A stretch of DNA of 43,178 bases from an uncultured Rhodospirillaceae bacterium (GTDB taxonomy: Bacteria; Pseudomonadota; Alphaproteobacteria; Rhodospirillales; Magnetospirillaceae). The notes beneath the pieces were generated by a model. The model did no database searches. It was not told where the DNA came from and worked only from the letters and a program-made list of their open reading frames with translations. Position numbers and translations under genes: made by a program. Shown here one piece after another: positions 35,486-43,145 of this stretch (position 1 is the first letter of the stretch; each line of letters begins with the position of its first letter). The DNA lies in the NCBI GenBank assembly GCA_937887565.1, contig CALABS010000073.1:1-43178 (forward strand), in the 5' to 3' direction.

Positions 35486-35601
35486 GGCCGGAGTTCATAC
35501 CACAGCCGCCGTGGGGAGCAAGAGAAAGCATCCTTCGGGAGGGGGGGCGCCGACCTTATTATAGGGAGCGCCGGCGCGGGGCTGGGCCGGCGGATTCCCG
35601 C

Positions 35602-35630
35602 TTGACGCCCGCGCGCGCCTTGCCTATAAA
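35602..35630 (+). promoter_or_regulatory. rpsT promoter
   Basis: TTGACG (35602-35607), a 17-base spacer and TATAAA (35625-35630) each match 5 of 6 consensus bases. It would start the rpsT transcript about 40 bases before the ATG at 35677. One of the best sigma-70-type promoters in the window. Confidence 0.8.
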
Positions 35631-35676
35631 CGCGCCTTCGATTTCGTACGACCCTTTCAGGACAGGTTTTCGATCC

Positions 35677-35949
35677 ATGGCCCATCACATCTCGGCTAAG
35701 AAGCGCATCCGCCAGACCGAGCGCCGCACCGAAGTCAACCGCGCCCGCGTGAGCCGGATCCGCACCCAGGTCAAGAAGGTCGAGCTGGCCATCGCCGCCG
35801 GTGATGCCGAGGCCGCCAAGGCCGCGCTGCTGGTCGCCGAGCCCGAACTGATGAAGGGCGCCCAGGCCGGCGTGCTGCACAAGAACACCGCGTCGCGCAA
35901 GGTTTCCCGCCTCGCCGCCCGCGTCAAAGACATGAAGCCGCAGGCCTGA
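35677..35949 (+). CDS. rpsT: 30S ribosomal protein S20
   Basis: A 90-residue basic protein that binds 16S rRNA. It shows MAHHISAKKRIRQTERRTEV, NRARVSRIRTQVKKVE and the C-terminal AGVLHKNTASRKVSRLA. The ATG at 35677 fits the family start, with AGGACAGG upstream. It is followed by a strong hairpin and then the dnaA leader region; rpsT beside dnaA is a common alphaproteobacterial order. Confidence 0.98.
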   Translation: MAHHISAKKRIRQTERRTEVNRARVSRIRTQVKKVELAIAAGDAEAAKAALLVAEPELMKGAQAGVLHKNTASRKVSRLAARVKDMKPQA

Positions 35950-35977
35950 TCCGCCGCAAGGATTTCGGCCGCCATTC

Positions 35978-36007
35978 AAGGGGCCGCGCCAACGGGCGCG
36001 GCCCCTT
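35978..36007 (+). terminator. Terminator of rpsT
   Basis: A perfect 13-bp stem AAGGGGCCGCGCC/GGCGCGGCCCCTT with loop AACG is followed by CGCTTTGCG. The T tract is short, but the stem is very stable and well placed after the stop codon. Confidence 0.75.
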
Positions 36008-36383
36008 CGCTTTGCGCGAGGGCAGCGCCCGCCGGCCCAACGAAAAAAATTTCTCGTTCCTGTTCCGGACCCGTTGTCAGTATCGAAAGGCGTGGGTAGA
36101 GTCGCATCCCTCGCCGGCTCGGAGGCTTTGACCTTCGGCGATAACTAAAAAATTACGCATATTCCAGCCGATGAAGTCGCAACTTGACTGTGACTTCTTT
36201 GCTTTGTCTTGTTGTCGCTTCCAAACCTGCCCCTTCTGCATATTTGATTCTTGCGCCGGTTCGATGTATTTCTTTGGTCAATGGGCTTCCGATGTACGGG
36301 GCGATGTGGGGTTCGACCCGTGCGACTTGACCGGACACAGCGGCACGCATCCGCGCGCGTCCAATTCCGTTGAGGAGGGGAAG
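36008..36383 (+). other. AT-richer intergenic region upstream of dnaA
   Basis: About 375 bases without a gene I can support. It is visibly AT-richer than the surroundings, with A and T runs near 36040-36055 and 36145-36155. Candidate but weak promoter boxes include TTGACC at 36128, TTGACT at 36184, and TTGATT (36244-36249) with TATTTC 17 bases later. GANTC methylation sites occur at 36099 and 36246, with two more at 36422 and 36494 inside dnaA. I saw no clear DnaA box (TTATCCACA type), so I do not call an origin. An 82-codon cysteine-rich plus frame across it looks spurious. Confidence 0.6.
36173..36197. promoter_or_regulatory. Inverted repeat upstream of dnaA
   Basis: GAAGTCGCA and TGTGACTTC pair at 8 of 9 bases around ACTTGAC. 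The spacer and right arm contain TTGACT, a possible -35 box. A regulator site over the dnaA promoter is possible; no factor can be named. Confidence 0.4.
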
Positions 36384-36419
36384 ATGGCGCGCGCGTCGCG
36401 GGTCCCTGGGCCGGCATGA
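36384..36419 (+). CDS. Eleven-codon leader ORF coupled to dnaA
   Basis: ATG at 36384 is preceded at the right distance by GAGGAGGGG, the strongest ribosome-binding site in this region. It encodes MARASRVPGPA and stops at TGA 36417-36419, which overlaps the dnaA ATG at 36416 as ATGA. The dnaA start itself has no good ribosome-binding site, so ribosomes ending the leader may re-initiate there. The ORF is seen directly; a regulatory role is inference. It is too short to judge by codon use. Confidence 0.5.
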   Translation: MARASRVPGPA

Positions 36420-37876
36420 AGGACTCGTATTGTTCGCAAGGTTTCGCGGACGGGATGAGCTCCGGTGATAGAATTCGGGGACAGGACATGATCGATTCTC
36501 AGTGGGACCGTGTCAGGGGTCGCTTGCGGGACGAGGTCGGGGACGCCGCCTTCCGCAGTTGGCTCAGGCCCATCACCTTGCATGACTACCAGGACGGCGC
36601 CGTCCGCCTGTCGCTGCCCACCCGATTCATGCGCGACTGGGTGGCCACCCATTACGCCGACCGCATCCGCACCCTGTGGGGCGCGGAAAACCCGGCGGTG
36701 CGCGCCGTGGAGATCGTGGTCGGGGCCAGCCGTCCCGCCGCCGAGGAGCCGGCAGCGACCAGGGTGACCGCCTTCCCGAGCCGAGCCCTGCCCGCGTCGG
36801 CGCCGGCCGCGCCGCGCATCGCCGCCAGCACCGCGCCGGCCGACATCGACGACCTGGGGGCGCAGCTCGACCCACGCTTCACCTTCCGCAATTTCGTGGT
36901 CGGCAAGCCCAATGAATTCGCCCATGCCGCCGCCCAGCGGGTGGCGGAGGCCGAGGCGGTGTCGTTCAACCCGCTGTTCCTGTACGGCGGCGTCGGCCTG
37001 GGCAAGACGCACCTGATGCACGCCATCGCCTGGCACATCAAGGAGCACAACCCCGCCCGCCGGGTGCTGTATCTCTCGGCAGAGAAGTTCATGTACCGCT
37101 TCATCCGGGCGCTGCGCAGCCAGGACACCATGTCCTTCAAGGAGCAGTTCCGGTCGGTGGACGTGCTGATGGTCGACGACGTCCAATTCATCGCCGGCAA
37201 GGACGCCACCCAAGAGGAGTTCTTCCACACCTTCAACGCCCTGGTGGACCAGGGCCGCCAGATCGTCATCTCCTCGGACAAGTCGCCCAGCGACCTCGAG
37301 GGCATGGAGGACCGCCTGCGCTCGCGGCTCAACTCGGGCCTGGTCGCCGACATCCACGCCACCACCTACGAGCTGCGCCTCGGCATCCTGCAGCACAAGT
37401 CCGAGCAGATGGGCGTCGCCGTGCCGGCCAAGGTCATGGAATTCCTGGCCCACAAGATCGCCAGCAATGTCCGCGAGCTGGAAGGGGCGCTCAACCGCGT
37501 CGTCGCCCACTCGCAGCTGGTCGGCCGCGCCATCACCCTGGAAACCACCCAGGAGGTGCTGCACGACCTGCTCAAGGCCTCGGATCGGCGGATCACCATC
37601 GAGGAGATCCAGAAGCGCGTCGCCGAGCACTTCAACATCAAGCTGGCCGAGATGAGTTCGGCGCGGCGTTCGCGCCAGGTCGCCCGCCCGCGCCAGGTGG
37701 CGATGTACCTGGCCAAGCAGCTGACCAGCCGCAGCTTGCCCGAGATCGGCCGCAAGTTCGGCGGCCGCGACCACACCACCGTCATGCACGCGGTCAAGAA
37801 GGTCGAGGAGCTTCGGGGCGCCGACCAGTCCTTCTCCGAGGATGTCGAGCTTCTCAAGCGCATGCTGCAGGGCTGA
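36416..37876 (+). CDS. dnaA: Chromosomal replication initiator DnaA
   Basis: Binds DnaA boxes and unwinds the origin. The product is 486 residues from this start. Domain I (QWDRVRGRLRDEVGDAAFRSWLRP) is followed by an Ala/Pro-rich linker and the AAA+ domain with Walker A GGVGLGKTHLMHAIA near residue 190, Walker B VLMVDDVQFIAGK, the sensor RLRSRLNSGL, and domain IV with the DNA-binding GGRDHTTVMHAVKKVEEL. The start is uncertain: 36416 is coupled to the leader ORF by ATGA, while ATGs at 36455 and 36488 (the latter after GGGGA) would remove 13 or 24 residues of no clear similarity. It lies between rpsT and dnaN. Confidence 0.96.
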   Translation: MKDSYCSQGFADGMSSGDRIRGQDMIDSQWDRVRGRLRDEVGDAAFRSWLRPITLHDYQDGAVRLSLPTRFMRDWVATHYADRIRTLWGAENPAVRAVEIVVGASRPAAEEPAATRVTAFPSRALPASAPAAPRIAASTAPADIDDLGAQLDPRFTFRNFVVGKPNEFAHAAAQRVAEAEAVSFNPLFLYGGVGLGKTHLMHAIAWHIKEHNPARRVLYLSAEKFMYRFIRALRSQDTMSFKEQFRSVDVLMVDDVQFIAGKDATQEEFFHTFNALVDQGRQIVISSDKSPSDLEGMEDRLRSRLNSGLVADIHATTYELRLGILQHKSEQMGVAVPAKVMEFLAHKIASNVRELEGALNRVVAHSQLVGRAITLETTQEVLHDLLKASDRRITIEEIQKRVAEHFNIKLAEMSSARRSRQVARPRQVAMYLAKQLTSRSLPEIGRKFGGRDHTTVMHAVKKVEELRGADQSFSEDVELLKRMLQG

Positions 37877-37895
37877 GGGCGGCCGCAAGCCGCCC
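37877..37895 (+). terminator. Short GC hairpin after dnaA
   Basis: GGGCGGC and GCCGCCC with loop CGCAA start directly after the dnaA stop. There is no T run, so termination is doubtful; dnaN also has its own promoter candidate. Confidence 0.35.
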
Positions 37896-37941
37896 CGCCC
37901 CCCCTCCGTCCGCGCCGCGGTGGGGCCGGGTGGAATCCACT

Positions 37942-37968
37942 TTGTGCCTCAAACGCTTGTGATATACT
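37942..37968 (+). promoter_or_regulatory. Putative dnaN promoter with extended -10
   Basis: TATACT at 37963-37968 is preceded by TG one base upstream (TGATATACT), an extended -10. A weak -35, TTGTGC, lies at 37942-37947 with a short 15-base spacer. A GANTC site (GAATC) lies at 37933. The leader before dnaN would be about 50 bases. Confidence 0.6.
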
Positions 37969-38026
37969 GCCGGACCCCGCCGATGGGTGGGGAAACCGGA
38001 GCTGAACGGATCATCCGCGACACGCC

Positions 38027-39145
38027 ATGAAGCTGACCATCGAGCGCGCCCAGCTGCTGAAGTCCCTGGCCCACGTGCAGAGCGTCGTCGAACGCCGCAA
38101 CACGATCCCCATCCTGTCCAACGTCAAGCTGGAGGGGCGGCCCGGATCACTGTCCCTCAACGCCACCGACATGGACCTGGACATCGTCGAGACGGTGCCG
38201 GCCGACGTCACCCGACCGGGGGCGACCACGGCCCCGGCCCATACCTTCTACGAAATCGTCCGCAAGCTGCCCGAGGGCAGCCAGGTGGAGATCGAGTACC
38301 ACTCCGAGGAGGGACAACTGACCCTGCGCTCGGGGCGGTCGAAATTCTCCCTGGCCTGCCTGCCGGTGGAGGACTTCCCGGTGCTGTCGGGCGGCGAGCT
38401 GCCGCACAGCTTCGTGCTGACCGCCGCCGAGCTGAAGACGCTGATCGACCGCACCCGCTTCGCCATCTCCACCGAGGAGACGCGCTACTACCTCAACGGC
38501 ATCTACCTGCACGCCGCCGTCGTTACCGACGGCGACGTGTTGCGCTCGGTGGCCACCGACGGCCATCGCCTGGCCCGGGTCGAGGTGACCCTGCCCGAGG
38601 GCGCCGCCGGCATGCCCGGCGTCATCGTGCCCAGGAAGACCGTCAACGAGGTGCGCAAGCTGATCGACGAGACCGACGGCGACATCACCGTGTCGCTGTC
38701 CGAGACCAAGCTGCGCTTCGCCTTCGGCGACGCGGTGCTGACCTCGAAGCTGATCGACGGCACCTTCCCCGACTACGAGCGGGTGATCCCGGCCGACAAC
38801 GACAAGGCGCTGGACGTGGACGTCAAGGCCTTCGCCAGCGCCGTCGACCGCGTCTCGGCCATCTCGACCGAGAAGAGCCGCGCCATCAAGCTCAGCCTGG
38901 AGAAGGGTACCGTCACCCTGTCGGCCTCCAGCCCCGAGAACGGCAGCGCCGTCGAGGAGGTCGAGGGCCGGTACGATTCGGCGCCGCTGGAAATCGGTTT
39001 CAATTCCCGCTACCTGCTGGACATCCTGGCCCAGGTGGAAAGCGAAACCGCCCACTTCGCCATGGCCGACGCCGCCAGCCCCACCGTGGTGCGCGACGCC
39101 GCCGAGGGCGGGGCCGTCTATGTGCTGATGCCGATGCGGGTGTGA
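38027..39145 (+). CDS. dnaN: DNA polymerase III subunit beta (sliding clamp)
   Basis: The 372-residue ring-forming clamp that tethers polymerase III. It shows MKLTIERAQLLKSLAHVQSV, ERRNTIPILSNVKLE, LRSVATDGHRLARVEV, and the C-terminal hydrophobic-cleft end VYVLMPMRV, which are hallmark segments. The stop overlaps the recF GTG start as GTGA (39142-39145), indicating translational coupling. Confidence 0.98.
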   Translation: MKLTIERAQLLKSLAHVQSVVERRNTIPILSNVKLEGRPGSLSLNATDMDLDIVETVPADVTRPGATTAPAHTFYEIVRKLPEGSQVEIEYHSEEGQLTLRSGRSKFSLACLPVEDFPVLSGGELPHSFVLTAAELKTLIDRTRFAISTEETRYYLNGIYLHAAVVTDGDVLRSVATDGHRLARVEVTLPEGAAGMPGVIVPRKTVNEVRKLIDETDGDITVSLSETKLRFAFGDAVLTSKLIDGTFPDYERVIPADNDKALDVDVKAFASAVDRVSAISTEKSRAIKLSLEKGTVTLSASSPENGSAVEEVEGRYDSAPLEIGFNSRYLLDILAQVESETAHFAMADAASPTVVRDAAEGGAVYVLMPMRV

Positions 39146-40314
39146 CCGCCGCCGAGGACAGGCTCCACGGTATTGGCGCGACCCGGCTGGCGGTTCGCCG
39201 GCTGACGTTGACCGACTTCCGGTCCTACGCCCGCCTCAGGATGGAGGCGGATTCGCGGCCGGTGGTCCTGACCGGTCCCAACGGCGCCGGCAAGACCAAT
39301 CTCCTGGAAGCGCTGTCCTTCCTCACCCCCGGCCGCGGAATGCGGCGCGCCCGCCTCGACGAGGTGGCCCGACAAGGGGCCGGTCCGGGCGCTCCCTGGG
39401 CGGTGGCGGCGGTGCTGGAGGGGCCCGGCGGGGCAAGGGACGTGGGAACCGGCCGCGAGGCCGGCTCCGAGCGGCGCACGGTGCGCATCGACGGCGAGGC
39501 CGCCAAGCCCGGCGACCTGGCCGACATCGCCTCGGCGCTATGGCTGACGCCGGCCATGGACCGGCTGTTCATCGAGGGCGCGGGGGGGCGGCGACGCTTC
39601 CTCGACCGCCTGGTGCTGGGGCTGGACGCCGCCCATGCGTCCCGCTCGGCCCGCTACGAGCACGCCATGCGCGAGCGGACTCGGCTGCTGAAGGCCGGCG
39701 CGGCCGACCCGGGGTGGCTGGCGGCGCTGGAGGAGACCATGGCCCGCGAGGGCGTCGCCGTGGCCACCGCCCGGCGCGACACGGTGGCGGCCCTGGACGA
39801 GGCGTGCCGCCAGGCGCGAGGGCCGTTCCCGGCCGCCCGGCTGGAACTGGCCGGCGAGGTCGAGGCCTGGGCGGCGGCGTTGCCGCCGGCCGAGGCGGAA
39901 GAGAAGCTGCGCGCGGCGCTCAGATTCGCGCGCGCGCGCGACGAGGCCGCCGGTGCGGCCACCACGGGGCCGCACCGCGCCGACCTCACGGTGCGCCACG
40001 CGGCCAAGGACATGCCGGCCGGGCAATGCTCGACCGGCGAGCAGAAGGCGGTCCTGGTGTCCATCGTCCTGGCCCAGGCCCGCGTGCGGACGGCGCGACG
40101 CGGTGTCGCCCCGCTGTTGCTGCTGGACGAGGTAGTGGCGCATCTGGACGCGACCAGGCGCGCCGCGTTGTTCGACCAGCTCGCGGGCCTCACGGCCCAA
40201 AGCTGGATGACCGGAACCGACGAGCAGCTGTTCGACGGCTTCGGCGACAGAGCCCAGTTCTTCCGGGTGGCCGACGCCATGGTCGCCCCGCGTAATGGAG
40301 TAGTCGATCCATGA
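39142..40314 (+). CDS. recF: DNA replication/repair protein RecF
   Basis: An SMC-like ATPase that helps load RecA at gaps. The product of about 390 residues shows LAVRRLTLTDFRSYARL, Walker A TGPNGAGKTNLLEALSFL near residues 43-60, the ABC signature region CSTGEQKAVLVSIVLAQA and Walker B PLLLLDEVVAHLD. The start is GTG at 39142, inside the dnaN stop overlap; no better ATG precedes the RecF domain. It overlaps gyrB by 4 bases (ATGA at 40311-40314). Confidence 0.96.
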   Translation: MTAAEDRLHGIGATRLAVRRLTLTDFRSYARLRMEADSRPVVLTGPNGAGKTNLLEALSFLTPGRGMRRARLDEVARQGAGPGAPWAVAAVLEGPGGARDVGTGREAGSERRTVRIDGEAAKPGDLADIASALWLTPAMDRLFIEGAGGRRRFLDRLVLGLDAAHASRSARYEHAMRERTRLLKAGAADPGWLAALEETMAREGVAVATARRDTVAALDEACRQARGPFPAARLELAGEVEAWAAALPPAEAEEKLRAALRFARARDEAAGAATTGPHRADLTVRHAAKDMPAGQCSTGEQKAVLVSIVLAQARVRTARRGVAPLLLLDEVVAHLDATRRAALFDQLAGLTAQSWMTGTDEQLFDGFGDRAQFFRVADAMVAPRNGVVDP

Positions 40315-42734
40315 CCGATCCCGTCACCACCCCCGCCGAGTACGGGGCCGATTCCATCAAGGTGCTGCGCGGCCTCGAGGCCGTTCGCAAGCGGCCGGGC
40401 ATGTATATCGGCGACACCGACGACGGCTCGGGCCTGCACCACATGGTCTACGAGGTGGTGGACAACGCCATCGACGAGGCCCTGGCCGGCTATGCCGATC
40501 GGGTCGAGGTGGTGCTGAACGGCGACGGCAGCTGCACGGTGCGCGACAACGGGCGCGGCATCCCCACCGACATCCACAAGGAGGAGGGGGTGTCGGCGGC
40601 CGAGGTCATCATGACCCAGCTGCATGCCGGCGGCAAATTCGACCAGAATTCCTACAAGGTGTCGGGCGGCCTGCACGGCGTCGGCGTGTCGGTGGTCAAC
40701 GCGCTGTCCGAGTTCCTGGACCTGCGGATCTGGCGCGCCGGCCGCGAGCATGCCATGCGGTTCCGCATGGGCGAGGCCGAGGCACCGCTCAGGGTGGTCG
40801 GCGGCGCCGACGGCCGCACCGGCACCGAGGTCACCTTCCTGCCCAGCCAGACCATCTTCACCCGGACCGAGTTCGACTTCGCCACCCTGGAGCACCGGCT
40901 GCGCGAGCTGGCCTTCCTCAATTCGGGCGTCCACCTCACCCTCACCGACGCCCGCCACGGCGACCCGGCCAGCGTCAACCTGCATTACGAGGGCGGCATC
41001 GAGGCCTTCGTCCACTACCTGGACCGCTCGAAGAACGCGCTCCACGCCCCGCCCATCGCCGTGCGCGGCGAGAAGGACGGCATCACGGTGGAAGTGGCCA
41101 TGGAATGGACCGATTCCTACCACGAGAGCCAGTTGTGCTTCACCAACAACATCCCCCAGCGTGACGGCGGCACCCATCTGGCCGGCTTCCGCGCCGCCCT
41201 GACCCGCACCGTCAACGCCTATGCCAACGATTCCGGCATCGCCAAGAAGGAGAAGGTGGCGCTGTCGGGCGACGACATGCGCGAGGGCCTGACCTGCGTG
41301 CTGTCGGTCAAGGTGCCCGACCCCAAGTTCAGCAGCCAGACCAAGGACAAGCTGGTCAGCTCCGAGGTCCGCCCGGTGGTCGAGAACGTCGTCGCCGAGA
41401 AGCTGGCCGAGTGGTTCGAGGAGCATCCGGCCGAGGCCCGCAAGGTGGTGACCAAGGTGGTCGAGGCCGCCGCCGCCCGCGAGGCGGCCAGGAAGGCCCG
41501 CGAGCTGACCCGGCGCAAGGGTGTGCTGGACATCGCCACCCTGCCCGGCAAGCTGGCCGACTGCCAGGAACGCGACCCGGCGCTGTCGGAACTGTTCATC
41601 GTCGAGGGCGATTCGGCCGGCGGCTCCGCCAAGCAGGGGCGCAACCGCGCCAATCAGGCCATCCTGCCGCTGAAGGGCAAGATCCTCAACGTCGAACGGG
41701 CTCGCTTCGACAAGATGCTGTCCTCGGCCGAGATCGGCACGCTGATCGCCGCCATGGGCACCGGCATCGGCCGCGAGGACTTCAACATCGGCAAGATCCG
41801 CTACCACAAGATCATCATCATGACCGACGCGGACGTGGACGGCAGCCACATCCGCACCCTGCTCCTGACCTTCTTCTTCCGCCAGATGCCCGAGATCATC
41901 GAGAAGGGCTATCTGTACATCGCCCAGCCGCCGCTCTACCGCGCCAAGCGCGGCAATTCCGAGGTCTACCTCAAGGACGAGCGGGCGATGGAGGAATACC
42001 TGATCGACGGCGGCCTGTCTGATGCCGTCCTCAAGCTGGCGACCGGCGCCCAGGTGGGCGGCGCCGACCTGCGGGCGCTGACCGAGCAGGCGCGCGGCGT
42101 GCGCAACCTGCTGGCCGCCCTGACCCGGCGACTGCCCATGAAGGTGGTCGAGCAGGCGGCCATCGCCGGGGCGCTGAACCCGGCGCTGATGACCGACGAG
42201 GCCTCCGGCCGCGCCATGGCCGCCACCGTCTCCGCCCGCCTCGACGCCCTGGAGGGCGACCTGGGGCGCGGCTGGAACGGCGAGTGGGTCGAGGGCGACG
42301 GCTGGGTGTTCAAGCGCACGCTCCGGGGAGTGACCGAGACCCATGCCCTGGACGCCGCCATCATCCGCTCGGCCGAGGCCCGCAAGCTGGACGACCTGGC
42401 GGCCGTCCTGCGCGAAACCTATGACCGCGCCGCCGTCCTGACCGCCAAGGACAAGGACACCGCCGTCACCGGCCCCGTCGCGCTGGTCAACGCGGTCATG
42501 GACCAGGGCAAGAAGGGCATCGCCATCCAGCGCTACAAGGGCCTGGGCGAGATGAATCCCGAGCAGCTGTGGGAAACCACGCTCGACCCCGAGGCCCGCT
42601 CCCTCCTCCAGGTCAAGGTCGCCCACGCCGACGACGCCGAGGAGGTGTTCAGCACCCTGATGGGCGACGTCGTTGAACCCCGCCGCGACTTCATCCAGAC
42701 CAACGCCCTGAAGGTGGCGAACCTGGACGTGTAG
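40311..42734 (+). CDS. gyrB: DNA gyrase subunit B
   Basis: The 807-residue ATPase subunit of gyrase, which introduces negative supercoils. It shows the GHKL ATPase motifs (VYEVVDNAIDEALAGY, VRDNGRGIPTDIH, GGLHGVGVSVVNALS), QTKDKLVSSEVRPVVE, and the Toprim metal site with EGDSAGGSAKQGRNR and MTDADVDGSHIRTLLLTFF. The C-terminal QRYKGLGEMNPEQLWETT is typical. The ATG overlaps the recF stop. No hairpin terminator with a T run is visible downstream; the following 440 bases look foreign. Confidence 0.99.
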   Translation: MTDPVTTPAEYGADSIKVLRGLEAVRKRPGMYIGDTDDGSGLHHMVYEVVDNAIDEALAGYADRVEVVLNGDGSCTVRDNGRGIPTDIHKEEGVSAAEVIMTQLHAGGKFDQNSYKVSGGLHGVGVSVVNALSEFLDLRIWRAGREHAMRFRMGEAEAPLRVVGGADGRTGTEVTFLPSQTIFTRTEFDFATLEHRLRELAFLNSGVHLTLTDARHGDPASVNLHYEGGIEAFVHYLDRSKNALHAPPIAVRGEKDGITVEVAMEWTDSYHESQLCFTNNIPQRDGGTHLAGFRAALTRTVNAYANDSGIAKKEKVALSGDDMREGLTCVLSVKVPDPKFSSQTKDKLVSSEVRPVVENVVAEKLAEWFEEHPAEARKVVTKVVEAAAAREAARKARELTRRKGVLDIATLPGKLADCQERDPALSELFIVEGDSAGGSAKQGRNRANQAILPLKGKILNVERARFDKMLSSAEIGTLIAAMGTGIGREDFNIGKIRYHKIIIMTDADVDGSHIRTLLLTFFFRQMPEIIEKGYLYIAQPPLYRAKRGNSEVYLKDERAMEEYLIDGGLSDAVLKLATGAQVGGADLRALTEQARGVRNLLAALTRRLPMKVVEQAAIAGALNPALMTDEASGRAMAATVSARLDALEGDLGRGWNGEWVEGDGWVFKRTLRGVTETHALDAAIIRSAEARKLDDLAAVLRETYDRAAVLTAKDKDTAVTGPVALVNAVMDQGKKGIAIQRYKGLGEMNPEQLWETTLDPEARSLLQVKVAHADDAEEVFSTLMGDVVEPRRDFIQTNALKVANLDV

Positions 42735-42763
42735 GGTTTGTTGTCTGTTTGTCGGGTGTCGGG

Positions 42764-42824
42764 TGACGCTTAAAGCGCAAACGTGACGCGAAACGTGCAA
42801 AATCTGGACGGATAAAGTGCAAAG
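42764..42824. repeat. Iteron-like repeats downstream of gyrB
   Basis: Two adjacent 20-base units, at 42764-42783 and 42784-42803, share GTGACGC-N5-G(C/T)GCAAA (15 of 20 bases identical). A third core, AAAGTGCAAA, lies at 42815-42824. The GCAAA cores begin at 42778, 42798 and 42820, about two helical turns apart, as expected for a site bound cooperatively by a protein on one DNA face. Confidence 0.55.
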
Positions 42825-42875
42825 TGAGGTGACAAGGTACGGGCTCAAGTGAGCTCGGGAAGGGCATAGAGTCGC

Positions 42876-42928
42876 CGATTCCGTTTTGTCTTCGATCCAT
42901 GCTATCGTTATCGTAGTGAACGGAATCG
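42876..42928. repeat. 10-bp inverted repeat before the methyltransferase fragment
   Basis: CGATTCCGTT (42876-42885) and AACGGAATCG (42919-42928) are perfect inverted copies 33 bases apart. AACGGAATCGC recurs as a direct repeat at 43144-43154, at the point where the methyltransferase frame ends. The repeats bracket the methyltransferase fragment. Confidence 0.6.
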
Positions 42929-42974
42929 CGCGATTAACCCTAGGGAAAGCGCCTTAGAGGAGGGGGCTTCGGCC

Positions 42975-43145
42975 GTGTCGACAAACACGCGCAGCATCTT
43001 GAGATACCCAGGAAGCAAAGCGCGGTTCCGCAATTTCATTGAAAAGACAATGGAGCTCAATACCGAGCGGCCGAGAACCTTCGTTGAACCGTTCTGCGGA
43101 GGAGCCTCGGTTTCTATCGCCCTCCTAGAGCATTCACCGCCCTAA
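42975..43145 (+). pseudogene. Truncated Dam-type (D12 class) DNA adenine methyltransferase
   Basis: From GTG 42975 the frame encodes 56 residues containing ILRYPGSKARFRNFI and FVEPFCGGASVSIALLE, then stops at TAA 43143. These are the N-terminal signature and SAM-binding motif I of D12-class N6-adenine DNA methyltransferases, which normally run to 250-300 residues, so most of the gene is missing. GAGGAGG lies upstream. Codon use is far less GC-rich than in gyrB, which suggests transfer. After about 43130 the sequence becomes GC-rich again, and a different frame reads AFTALTESQGIPKLAE to the window edge, so a rearrangement junction near 43130-43145 is likely. Confidence 0.65.

Noticed and set aside
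36008..36383. Possible replication origin next to dnaA
   Set aside because: AT-rich, but no clear DnaA boxes were found, and alphaproteobacterial origins often lie elsewhere. GC-skew and DnaA-box scans of the whole chromosome would decide.
36171..36419. 82-codon cysteine-rich ORF upstream of dnaA
   Set aside because: It has no ribosome-binding site at its start and lies in AT-rich intergenic sequence; only its last 11 codons have an independent strong start.
42691..42900. 69-codon minus-strand ORF after gyrB
   Set aside because: Overlaps the gyrB 3' end and the iteron-like repeats; no recognisable features and no ribosome-binding site.
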